Shown piece by piece: positions 24,231 to 32,472 of a stretch of DNA of 64,000 nt. Each line of letters opens with the position of its first letter. Position 1 is the first letter of the stretch. The translations under genes and the position numbers were made by a program. Origin of the DNA: an uncultured Bacteroides sp. (GTDB lineage: Bacteria > Bacteroidota > Bacteroidia > Bacteroidales > Bacteroidaceae). The stretch is from contig CAQOGY010000011.1 in NCBI GenBank assembly GCA_948847595.1, forward strand, positions 1-64,000. Direction: 5' to 3'. Below the pieces are notes generated by a model. It was not told the origin of the DNA, searched no databases, and saw nothing but the letters and a program-made list of their open reading frames with translations.

Positions 24231-25874
24231 ATGAAACGAGTAAAAGAACAAATTAAATATTTGGCACTGTTAGCAATCTGCTTGCTAAGCGGATGCTCCG
24301 ATTTTCTGGATAGTTATAACCCCTCGGCAGTAACGGACGATTTCTATAATACTAAAGAAGGACAACAGAAATTGTTGACAGATATCAATGCCCGTTACCG
24401 CAATGTTTTCAATACAGGCGAATTGCAGTATTACGGAACTGATATTTACATGGCTATCTCCGAAGAACCTGCCGAACGTATGTTCAACGGCTATGACAAG
24501 ACTTTCAACTCCACTGCTCCGATTGTAGGTGATTATTGGAAAGTACTCTATAAGATTGTGCAGGAAAGTAACATCCTGCTGAATCGCTGCACACCGGATA
24601 TTGCAGGAAGCGATTATACTTCGCTGACCGCACAAGCCCGCTTTTTCCGGGCAATGGCTTACTATTATCTGGTAGAAACATTCGGCCCCGTACCTTTGCT
24701 CACCGAAGAGAATACAAGCGTTATCCAGCAGGCGGAACGTACCGGCGAACAGGCTATTTACACTTTCATCATTACCGAACTGAATGATATAAAGGACAAA
24801 TTGGAGATGACCACGATTTCAGCCGGAAAGGTAACGAATGCCGCAGTCATTCACTTTTTAGGGAAAATGTATCTGACACGTGCTTACAAATCCTTTGCTG
24901 AAACAGACGACTTTTCCAATGCAGCAACGACATTTGATTTGCTGGTAGAGAATCCGGCCTCCGGTTATGCTTTGCAGGAAAACTATGCTGCTTTGTTCGA
25001 TGAAAACAATCAGGCTAATTCGGAAGTAATCTGGGCGATTCAATATGGACTGGATAAGAACTATCGGGGTGATGGAAATCCGCAACAGGCACAGTTCGGA
25101 TTTAACATTGTAGCATTGGAGCCAGATCTGTTCATTAAGAATCAGAATGATTATTCTAGTGTTTCCCGTAAATACTGGGTGAATCCGAAAGCGCACGAGC
25201 TTTATACGGACCCAGAAGCGGATACCCGTTATGATGCGACGTTCAAACGTGAATATTACATAAACAATCCGGATAATGCTGATTACGGTAAGCTGGGAAT
25301 CTATTTCCCCCGTTGGAACGATAAATCGGGTATGAGTAATAATGCGAAAAGATTTTATCCGTTCAAGCAGGACGATGAATATGTATGGTATCCGCAATCT
25401 ACGGCACTTCCTGTATTGGAAACTGCTTCAGATCGTATGCCGATGGTACGGAAGTTCAGCGATACCAAGATACAATGGGGCGAAGGCGGCTCTCGTGAAG
25501 ATGTCATTTTCCGCTTGGGTGATACCTACCTGTTGTGTGCTGAGGCTTATCTGGGTGCCGGAAACAAGAAACTGGCATTGGAACGCATCAACAGTATACG
25601 TAAGCGTGCCGCTAAAGATGCGACCGCTTATGAAGCAATGAAGTTGACGGATCTGGATATAAATGTTATCATGGATGAACGTGCCCGTGAATTGATGGGA
25701 GAGCATGACCGCTGGTTTGACTTGAAACGTACTCAGACACTGCTGACACGTGTACCCGCATACAATCCGTTTGTGGTGAAATATGATAATTTGAACAAGA
25801 ACCATCTGGTACGACCCATTCCACAAGATGAACGGAACAAGGTAGATGGATTATCTCAGAATGAAGGTTATTGA
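24231..25874 (+). CDS. SusD/RagB-family surface glycan-binding lipoprotein (first locus)
   Basis: A 547-residue protein with a lipobox (Leu-Ser-Gly-Cys-Ser) near residue 22 and the family's TPR-like helical core. Signature stretches are Ala-Gln-Ala-Arg-Phe-Phe-Arg-Ala-Met-Ala-Tyr-Tyr near residue 130 and Arg-Leu-Gly-Asp-Thr-Tyr-Leu-Leu-Cys-Ala-Glu-Ala-Tyr near 425. The end reads Leu-Val-Arg-Pro-Ile-Pro-Gln-Asp-Glu. It acts as the lid over its SusC partner. It is of normal length and translated from the same operon. Confidence 0.93.
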   Translation: MKRVKEQIKYLALLAICLLSGCSDFLDSYNPSAVTDDFYNTKEGQQKLLTDINARYRNVFNTGELQYYGTDIYMAISEEPAERMFNGYDKTFNSTAPIVGDYWKVLYKIVQESNILLNRCTPDIAGSDYTSLTAQARFFRAMAYYYLVETFGPVPLLTEENTSVIQQAERTGEQAIYTFIITELNDIKDKLEMTTISAGKVTNAAVIHFLGKMYLTRAYKSFAETDDFSNAATTFDLLVENPASGYALQENYAALFDENNQANSEVIWAIQYGLDKNYRGDGNPQQAQFGFNIVALEPDLFIKNQNDYSSVSRKYWVNPKAHELYTDPEADTRYDATFKREYYINNPDNADYGKLGIYFPRWNDKSGMSNNAKRFYPFKQDDEYVWYPQSTALPVLETASDRMPMVRKFSDTKIQWGEGGSREDVIFRLGDTYLLCAEAYLGAGNKKLALERINSIRKRAAKDATAYEAMKLTDLDINVIMDERARELMGEHDRWFDLKRTQTLLTRVPAYNPFVVKYDNLNKNHLVRPIPQDERNKVDGLSQNEGY

Positions 25875-25907
25875 TTAATGGTTAACTAACAAATGAAAGA
25901 AGTAATT

Positions 25908-27797
25908 ATGAAAACGACTATATGTGGCGCTGCACTGTTGCTCAGCCTGACAATGGCTAGTTGTGAAGTGTACGAATCACCGGAAATCAATCAAGGATTG
26001 AACGAAGAAAACAACACGTCCCTTTATACAGATGCTTATGACCCGATCAGTAATGTGGGGCAATACTATATGCCGGAAATGAAGGTGAAACCGAAGAAGT
26101 ACTGGAATTGTGTGGAAGTTGTAACGGTAGGCAGCCGTAATGAGCTGGGACAAACAGAGAAAGTACGCGGATTGCAGTACCACCTGATGTGTCAGTCATT
26201 GGCCGGTCTGGCTAATCGTGCCGTAGAACAGGGAACAAGTGAAATAGCAGTTTGGCTGCACGATCACGGTGGCAGTGATTCCTATAAACTGTCTAAGCAG
26301 GCACTCGAAGATATGGGTATCCACGAACAGGGGATGCAGAGCGGACTGGAACTGGCACGTAATGATTATGGTCCGTCCGACGGAGTGACTATTCAGTTGA
26401 AAGGAATGTTCGACGGATATGTCTTGACGGATATTGAGCATAATCCGGAGAGTGGTGTCGTAGCATCTGTTGCTTCTCATGTTTATAATTCTATTATTGT
26501 GGATGTCCGTGACAAGGAATATTATGAAGAAGCAGGATATACCATGAAATATGATGCAAGAAGCAAGACTACTGCGCAGGCATGGGCGGAGTTCAAAGAT
26601 AAATGCAGCAACAAAGCATTGGTGATCATGCCTGTACAAACCGGTGAATTGCGTGAGTTTGCCATTAAGAATGAACTTTTCGTATTGAACTTGAATAAGC
26701 GTCAGGGAACTTCGATAGCCGGACAAAACACAGCTTTGCTGAAAGAAATCCTTGCCTGGTTGGAACCGAATGCACCTGTCTACGGATGGGAACAGGGAGT
26801 AAGTGAAGATGCTTTTGTTGATTTGGTTTCCAAGAGCGGTCATCCGATGATCCCTTGTGACTGGAGTTACAATCACTCCTTGACTTCTTTGCTTTATTCT
26901 CAACGTCAGAAATCGACATTGGTCCGCGTGAAGAATCCGCAGTTTCTGGATTATACAAAGAAAAAGAATTTCGTTTCTTTCTTCCTTTCCGATGGTGACA
27001 ATATCCAGTGGATGATGAATGACTTTAAAGATTTCTATAATGCGGCGGAGTCGGAAGAAGTACGGATGACGTATGGTATTGCTGCTTCAGTGCTTCCGAT
27101 GATGGCACCGGCACAATTCGATAATCTGTTGAGTCAGCAAAAGCCGAATTGCTCTATTTTGGAAATGCTGGGAGGCGGTTACTATTACGTAGACAATTAT
27201 AGCGAGAATGGCGACCGGGCGAAGAATCTGAAAGTCGTGGCAGAACGCCTTTCGGCGCATATGCGTCAACATCGTGTGAAACTGTTGGGTGTAATGGCTA
27301 TGAATGTAAAATCAGAAGCTGCCAAAGAAGCATTTCAGGCTTATGTAGATGCCAATGACCAGTTGGAAGGTATCGTAGCGCTTCAGTATAGCCCTTATGC
27401 AGGAGGTGAAGGAGACGTTATTTGGGTAACGAATAAAGCAGGATATGATATCCCGGTCATTACGGTGAAATACTCTTTGTGGAATTTTGGAAACCGGAAT
27501 GCGGAACGTGAAGGTACCCCTGCCTATATTGCCGGAAGATTGAAACAGGAAGCACAGCAGGAAAGTTTTTCTGTAGTATGTGTGCATGCATGGAGTAATT
27601 TCTCCGATCACGGACAGACGGAAGATCCCCTGATTGAGAACCAGTCTGGAGATATTCGTGGAGCCGGAGCGGCAAAGCTTTGTGCAGGCCATCTGAACGA
27701 TAGTTTTGAAGTAGTAAATATGCAGGAACTGGTATGGCGTTTGCGTATGAGCCAGCGTCCGGAACAGACGAAGAAGTATCTGAGTGAGGTATTTTAA
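25908..27797 (+). CDS. GxGYxYP-family putative glycoside hydrolase lipoprotein (intact copy)
   Basis: A 629-residue lipoprotein (lipobox Met-Ala-Ser-Cys near residue 20) of the GxGYxYP family, a TIM-barrel-like group found in Bacteroides glycan loci and thought to act on polysaccharide. The family's Phe-Phe-Leu-Ser-Asp-Gly-Asp-Asn-Ile-Gln-Trp lies near residue 360. Gly-Gly-Gly-Tyr-Tyr-Tyr-Val near residue 423 is the variant of the name-giving motif. An ATG at 25893 is possible, but 25908 is closer to a purine-rich stretch and starts the signal peptide. A second family member lies at 38627. No activity has been assigned to this copy. Confidence 0.8.
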   Translation: MKTTICGAALLLSLTMASCEVYESPEINQGLNEENNTSLYTDAYDPISNVGQYYMPEMKVKPKKYWNCVEVVTVGSRNELGQTEKVRGLQYHLMCQSLAGLANRAVEQGTSEIAVWLHDHGGSDSYKLSKQALEDMGIHEQGMQSGLELARNDYGPSDGVTIQLKGMFDGYVLTDIEHNPESGVVASVASHVYNSIIVDVRDKEYYEEAGYTMKYDARSKTTAQAWAEFKDKCSNKALVIMPVQTGELREFAIKNELFVLNLNKRQGTSIAGQNTALLKEILAWLEPNAPVYGWEQGVSEDAFVDLVSKSGHPMIPCDWSYNHSLTSLLYSQRQKSTLVRVKNPQFLDYTKKKNFVSFFLSDGDNIQWMMNDFKDFYNAAESEEVRMTYGIAASVLPMMAPAQFDNLLSQQKPNCSILEMLGGGYYYVDNYSENGDRAKNLKVVAERLSAHMRQHRVKLLGVMAMNVKSEAAKEAFQAYVDANDQLEGIVALQYSPYAGGEGDVIWVTNKAGYDIPVITVKYSLWNFGNRNAEREGTPAYIAGRLKQEAQQESFSVVCVHAWSNFSDHGQTEDPLIENQSGDIRGAGAAKLCAGHLNDSFEVVNMQELVWRLRMSQRPEQTKKYLSEVF

Positions 27798-27805
27798 TTA
27801 ACTAG

Positions 27806-27881
27806 AGTTTCACAGGCTCTCTGTATGGCTTTCTCTTTTCAAACGTGGAAGGAGAAAGCCATACAGAAGGCTTGTGAAACT
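27806..27881 (+). repeat. Long intra-operon hairpin (30-bp arms)
   Basis: 27806-27835 and 27852-27881 pair at 27 of 30 positions around a 16-base loop. It lies between the GxGYxYP gene and the GH92 start, and its right arm overlaps the possible ATG at 27874. No T-run follows, so it is more likely an RNA processing, stability or attenuation element than a simple terminator. Confidence 0.75.
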
Positions 27882-27900
27882 TAAGCAAATAATAATAGAT

Positions 27901-30177
27901 ATGGTTGCAAGATTGTTTTTCTTATCAATCTGTCTTCCTTTTCTGCTCACCTCGTGTCAGCAGTCAAAGAAGACAGTAGAGTTTGTAGACTACGTGAATC
28001 CTCTGATGGGTACCGAATCTACTTTTGCGTTTTCGCATGGTAATACTTATCCTGCTGTGGCAGTGCCTTGGGGAATGAATTTCTGGAGCCCGCAGACCGG
28101 GGAGAATGGCAGTGGATGGATGTATACGTATGCCGATAGTCTGATGCGCGGCTTCCGGCAGACACATCAGCCTAGTCCTTGGATGAATGATTATGGTACC
28201 TTTTCCATTATGCCGCTTGCCGGAGAACTGAAAATGAGTCATAAAGAACGTCTGGTTCCTTTCTCACATCAACAGGAAAAAGCGACTCCTTATAATTATA
28301 GTGTTACATTCGATAACGGATTGCAGACTTCTCTTTCTGCTACTTCCCGTGGAGCTGTATTCGAAGTCTCTTTCCCTGAAAAAGAAGACCAGTATGTAGT
28401 GGTGGATGCATATCATGGAGGAAGTTCAATAACGATTGAACCGGAAAACCGGTTGGTAAAAGGTGCGACACGATATAATAACGGAGGTGTACCGGATAAC
28501 TTTGCTAATTACTTTATGATGGAATTCAGTCATCCCGTCATAGAATACGGCACTTACAATGGAGATACTCTGCTGCACCATCAAACCGATGTAGCGGCCG
28601 ATTATACCTGTGCCTATCTGAAATTTGATGTTCCGGCAGGTGAAAAACTGACCATACGTACAGCCTCTTCTTTTATCAGTCCCGAACAGGCTGCCATCAA
28701 CTTTAATCGTGAAGTAGCCGATGCGGATGTACAATTGATCAGCGGGAAAGCCCGTGAACAGTGGAATAACTATCTCGGACGTGTAGAAGCGGAAGGAGGA
28801 ACAGACGAACAATTTCGTACCTTCTATTCCTGCCTGTATCGTACGTTACTTTTCCCGCGTGAGTTCTATGAGTTTGATTCACAAGGAAATCCTGTTTATT
28901 ACAGTCCTTATGACGGTAACGTGCATGATGGTTATATGTATACCGATAATGGTTTCTGGGATACGTTCCGTGCGGTTCATCCGTTGTTCACGTTACTTTA
29001 TCCGGAGGTTTCGGAACGCGTGACGCAATCTATCCTTAATGCTTATGATGAAAGTGGTTTTATGCCGGAATGGGCGAGCCCCGGTCATCGTGGTTGCATG
29101 ATTGGCAATAACTCTGTTTCCTTATTGGTCGATGCATGGATGAAGGGGATACAAACGGTAGATGCCGAAAAAGCTCTGGAAGCGATGATTCATCAGACAC
29201 AGGCCCGCCACGCGGAAATAGCTTCTGTAGGACGTGACGGCTTCGAGTATTATGATAAGCTCGGCTATGTACCTTATCCGGAAGTTCCCGAAGCTACAGC
29301 CAAAACACTTGAATATGCTTATGCTGACTGGTGTATCGCCCGCTTTGCGCAATCGCTGGGTAAACAGGATATCGCAGACCAGTATTATCAGAAAGCCCAG
29401 AATTACCGCAATCTGTATTATCCGGAACATGGTTTTATGTGGACTAAGGATGCCAAAGGCAATTGGCGTGATCGTTTTGATGCTACGGAATGGGGCGGTC
29501 CTTTCACAGAAGGAAGTTCCTGGCACTGGACTTGGAGTGTATTTCACGATCCGGAAGGTTTATCTGAACTGATGGGCGGACATGAACCGATGGTAGCCCG
29601 TCTCGACTCTATGTTTGTGGCCCCGAACACTTATAATTATGGAACCTATGGTTTCGTTATCCACGAAATAGCTGAGATGGTTGCCTTAAACATGGGACAA
29701 TATGCGCATGGCAATCAACCGGTGCAGCATGCCATTTACTTGTATGATTATATCGGTCAGCCTTGGAAAACACAGTACCATCTCCGTAATGTTATGGATA
29801 AACTCTACAATTCCGGAAGTAAAGGATACTGTGGCGACGAGGACAACGGGCAGACATCTGCTTGGTATGTATTTTCTGCTATGGGTTTCTATCCGGTTTG
29901 TCCGGGAATGCCTGAATATGCGGTAGGTTCTCCGTTATTTAAAAAGGTAACTCTGCATCTTCCCGAAGGGAAAAACTTCGTCGTTTCAGCAGCAGATAAT
30001 GCGGCAGACCGTCCATACATAAGGAAAGCTCTGTTGAATGGACAAGAATTCACACGCAACTATCTGACGCATAATGAACTGAAACAGGGCGGAGAACTGA
30101 ATCTGTCAATGGACAGCGTACCGAATCAGCAAAGAGGTACCCAACCGACAGACTTTCCATATTCTTATTCCAAGTAG
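27901..30177 (+). CDS. GH92 alpha-mannosidase lipoprotein, predicted alpha-1,2 type
   Basis: A 758-residue lipoprotein (Leu-Thr-Ser-Cys lipobox) of glycoside hydrolase family 92, Ca-dependent exo-mannosidases. Glu537 (Phe-Thr-Glu-Gly-Ser-Ser-Trp) fits the catalytic acid, and Asp646 and Asp648 (Gly-Asp-Glu-Asp-Asn-Gly-Gln) the base pair. Compared with BT3990 as I remember it (E533, D642, D644) the spacing is identical. His588-Glu589 falls exactly on the His-Glu pair linked there to alpha-1,2 specificity. The start at 27901 leaves the hairpin outside the gene. It closes the first locus and probably trims mannose from the imported or surface-bound glycan. Confidence 0.9.
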   Translation: MVARLFFLSICLPFLLTSCQQSKKTVEFVDYVNPLMGTESTFAFSHGNTYPAVAVPWGMNFWSPQTGENGSGWMYTYADSLMRGFRQTHQPSPWMNDYGTFSIMPLAGELKMSHKERLVPFSHQQEKATPYNYSVTFDNGLQTSLSATSRGAVFEVSFPEKEDQYVVVDAYHGGSSITIEPENRLVKGATRYNNGGVPDNFANYFMMEFSHPVIEYGTYNGDTLLHHQTDVAADYTCAYLKFDVPAGEKLTIRTASSFISPEQAAINFNREVADADVQLISGKAREQWNNYLGRVEAEGGTDEQFRTFYSCLYRTLLFPREFYEFDSQGNPVYYSPYDGNVHDGYMYTDNGFWDTFRAVHPLFTLLYPEVSERVTQSILNAYDESGFMPEWASPGHRGCMIGNNSVSLLVDAWMKGIQTVDAEKALEAMIHQTQARHAEIASVGRDGFEYYDKLGYVPYPEVPEATAKTLEYAYADWCIARFAQSLGKQDIADQYYQKAQNYRNLYYPEHGFMWTKDAKGNWRDRFDATEWGGPFTEGSSWHWTWSVFHDPEGLSELMGGHEPMVARLDSMFVAPNTYNYGTYGFVIHEIAEMVALNMGQYAHGNQPVQHAIYLYDYIGQPWKTQYHLRNVMDKLYNSGSKGYCGDEDNGQTSAWYVFSAMGFYPVCPGMPEYAVGSPLFKKVTLHLPEGKNFVVSAADNAADRPYIRKALLNGQEFTRNYLTHNELKQGGELNLSMDSVPNQQRGTQPTDFPYSYSK

Positions 30178-30275
30178 TTTTAATAGGTTTTAGTATACTT
30201 TTCAGTGACCGGTACGGAGAGAGTCTTAATTGATTTGATCTGTATCGGTCATACAATAGGAATTTAAAGTCAGGC

Positions 30276-30306
30276 TTTGTCTTTGCTGTTTCTTTTGTTA
30301 CCTTTG
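30276..30306 (+). promoter_or_regulatory. Promoter of the ECF sigma gene
   Basis: TTTG at 30276-30279 and TACCTTTG at 30299-30306 with a 19-base spacer match the Bacteroides -33/-7 consensus fully. The expected start is only a few bases before the ATG, so the leader is very short. Confidence 0.75.
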
Positions 30307-30316
30307 TGCATCTAAT

Positions 30317-30907
30317 ATGAGGTTTATGATACATTCTCTTCCATCTTCCGAACCCTTGACGGCACAAAAGCTTTTCTCAAAGCTTTATGTTTCCTACTAT
30401 GCCCGTTTGGTTCGTTTCGCTTCCCTTTATGTAGGAGCTATGGGAGACGCAGAGAATATAGTACAAGATTTTTTCCTCTATTTATGGGAACGTAAAGAGA
30501 TACTTCCGGAACTGCAACAGCCCGATGCATATCTTTTCTCCGCTGTCAAGCATCGTTGTCTGAACTTCCTTCGTTCACAACTTTCTATAGTAGACCGCAG
30601 GCAGCCGCTTTCTGATATTATGGAGCAGGAGTTTAAACTGAAACTTTATAGCCTGCAACTACTTGATGATTCCCAAATGTCGATAGACGAAGTAGAAAAA
30701 CAGATCTGCCGTGCAATTGATAACTTACCGGAACGTTGCCGGGAAATATTTGTCATGAGTAAACTAAAAGGAATGAAATACCGTGAGATAGCCGGAGCAC
30801 TCGGCATTTCGCAGAATACGGTAGAAGGTCAAATGGCTATCGCATTAAAAAAACTTAGGGAAGAGTTGCGTCATTGTCTGCCTTTGCTGCTTCTATTGAG
30901 CGTATAA
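30317..30907 (+). CDS. ECF-type sigma factor of the second glycan locus
   Basis: A 196-residue sigma-70 family protein. Region 2 (about 20-90) contains Ala-Glu-Asn-Ile-Val-Gln-Asp-Phe-Phe-Leu-Tyr-Leu-Trp. Region 4 (about 130-190) has Leu-Pro-Glu-Arg-Cys-Arg-Glu-Ile-Phe and a helix-turn-helix Tyr-Arg-Glu-Ile-Ala-Gly-Ala-Leu-Gly-Ile-Ser. It should be held by the FecR-type anti-sigma encoded about 400 bases downstream and released when the STN-SusC binds ligand. A second ATG at 30326 is possible. The last residues are hydrophobic. Confidence 0.9.
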   Translation: MRFMIHSLPSSEPLTAQKLFSKLYVSYYARLVRFASLYVGAMGDAENIVQDFFLYLWERKEILPELQQPDAYLFSAVKHRCLNFLRSQLSIVDRRQPLSDIMEQEFKLKLYSLQLLDDSQMSIDEVEKQICRAIDNLPERCREIFVMSKLKGMKYREIAGALGISQNTVEGQMAIALKKLREELRHCLPLLLLLSV

Positions 30908-31023
30908 GGATAAATCGCCTATGTATTGTCTTTGCTTCAGTCCATTCCATATACTTTAGTCAAGCTGAGTACTAATTTGCAGCTTATAATGAATGAATTT
31001 AGTTCCGGTTGCTTATAAATCTA

Positions 31024-31113
31024 TTCGTCTGACAGTTGTTGAACTTTCGTCTGACAATTGTTATCTTTTCGTCTAACAACTGTCAGACGAAAATTCAACA
31101 ACTGTCAGATGAT
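31024..31113. repeat. 22-bp-periodic dyad array A
   Basis: Units begin at 31026, 31048, 31070 and 31092, exactly 22 bases apart. The first two read CGTCTGACArTTGTT and the last two are its reverse complement. The halves 31024-31063 and 31074-31113 therefore pair at 36 of 40 positions around a 10-base loop. It lies between the sigma and anti-sigma genes; the rest of 30908-31308 shows no gene. Confidence 0.85.
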
Positions 31114-31308
31114 TAAATTTAAGTATAATGAATACTAAATCTGTGTGCATCAAGAATTAAATCTTAGAGTAAATCCGAACAGATAAGTTCGTTTCAAAAC
31201 AGTTCTTAGCTTAAACTTATTGGATTTTACTTCCCTTCCTTGATTTTTTTTCATTTTCCTTTGGTGGTAAATGTAAATTGCTGTGTCTTCTTATTAAAAG
31301 CGCGCAAT

Positions 31309-32277
31309 ATGATGAATGAGAAATGGAATCAATACTTTTTCGGAGAACCGACCGAAGAGGAAAAACGGGAGCTTTTTCAGGAACTGGAAAAGAACGAAGA
31401 TATGAAACGGGAATTTGCAGAAATGCAAAATATCGTAGGTCTGTCCGGATTATTACCCAGAGAAGATGATTCTTTGAAAGGCGAACGGAATCTGGAAGCA
31501 ATGATGAACCGTCAGGAGAAAAAGCTGAGGCGGAAACGGGTGTTGCAAATCGTACGGTATACTACTTCGGCAGCCGCTATGATTGCTCTGACGTGGATGC
31601 TCGCCTGGTATATGCTTGTTGGTTCGGAGACTCCCTCTTATACGGAGATTACAGTTCCGAAGGGGCAACGGGTACATTTAACCCTGCCGGATGGTAGTGA
31701 GGCATGGTTGAGTTCGCTTTCTACGTTGAAGTGGCCTTCTGTTTTTTCGTCCGATGCCCGTACGGTAGAACTGGATGGAGAGGGGTTTTTCACTGTGACA
31801 AAGGATGCTTCCCGTCCTTTTACAGTGCAGACGCAGAAGTATGATGTAAGAGTGCTTGGTACGGAATTTAATGTGTATGCTTATAGTAACAGTGAGAAGT
31901 TTGAGACAGACTTGCTCTCGGGTAAAGTGAGGGTTAGCTCTACCGGATTTCCAGAAGAATCGGTGAATTTATTGCCTGACGAGAAAGTATCTTTGGTAGA
32001 TGGAAAACTGGTAAAGTCTTCCTCTCATTTTGGAGGAAAGGAATATCGTGAACAAGGAATTTATGACTTTGAAGAATTACCGTTGGGCGAAGTGCTGGAA
32101 AGATTGGAGCAATGGTATGATATTCATTTTACTGTAGATGATCCATCTCTGTTGAGTAAGATTATTTCGGGTAAGTTCCGGCAAAGCGATCAGATTGAAA
32201 CGATTCTGAAAGCAATTAGCCGTGCGGACTTATTTGAGTACAAAATACTGTCACAGCGAGAGATAACGATATATTAA
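31309..32277 (+). CDS. FecR-type anti-sigma factor (second locus)
   Basis: A 322-residue inner-membrane protein. The N-terminal 75 residues are cytoplasmic and helical, one transmembrane helix follows at about 83-103 (Ala-Ala-Met-Ile-Ala-Leu-Thr-Trp), and the rest is a periplasmic FecR domain (Val-Pro-Lys-Gly-Gln-Arg-Val-His-Leu-Thr-Leu-Pro-Asp-Gly-Ser). The C-terminal part ends in a secretin-like alpha/beta segment that meets the STN domain of SusC. The frame opens earlier at 31240 but only the ATG pair at 31309 gives a family-like N-terminus. It pairs with the sigma factor and the SusC below. Confidence 0.9.
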   Translation: MMNEKWNQYFFGEPTEEEKRELFQELEKNEDMKREFAEMQNIVGLSGLLPREDDSLKGERNLEAMMNRQEKKLRRKRVLQIVRYTTSAAAMIALTWMLAWYMLVGSETPSYTEITVPKGQRVHLTLPDGSEAWLSSLSTLKWPSVFSSDARTVELDGEGFFTVTKDASRPFTVQTQKYDVRVLGTEFNVYAYSNSEKFETDLLSGKVRVSSTGFPEESVNLLPDEKVSLVDGKLVKSSSHFGGKEYREQGIYDFEELPLGEVLERLEQWYDIHFTVDDPSLLSKIISGKFRQSDQIETILKAISRADLFEYKILSQREITIY

Positions 32278-32350
32278 TAATCTGATTAAAATTTAATGCC
32301 TATGTAACACAACGGAGTAGAATAAAACGAAAGTAAATAGACATCAAAAT

Positions 32351-32397
32351 GAGGAATAAAAAGGGGGAAAGTGGTGCAACACTCTCCCCAATTCCTC
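32351..32397 (+). promoter_or_regulatory. Hairpin between anti-sigma and SusC genes
   Basis: GAGGAAT (32351-32357) pairs with ATTCCTC (32391-32397), and GGGGAAAGTG (32364-32373) with CACTCTCCCC (32380-32389, one mismatch). It may separate the regulatory genes from a distinct SusC promoter or tune read-through. Confidence 0.6.
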
Positions 32398-32472
32398 AGC
32401 TATTAATACTTTCTCTGTTTCACGTTTTTGTGAACCTAAAATAAAGTACTAACAAAATCACTTAGCAAAGTT

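Noticed and set aside
30206..30251. Imperfect inverted repeat after the GH92 gene as a terminator
   Set aside because: The stem is short with mismatches, the loop is long and no T-run follows, so it is too weak to list as a feature.
31024..31113. CRISPR array
   Set aside because: The 22-bp units have no unique spacers, they invert halfway, and there are no cas genes nearby.
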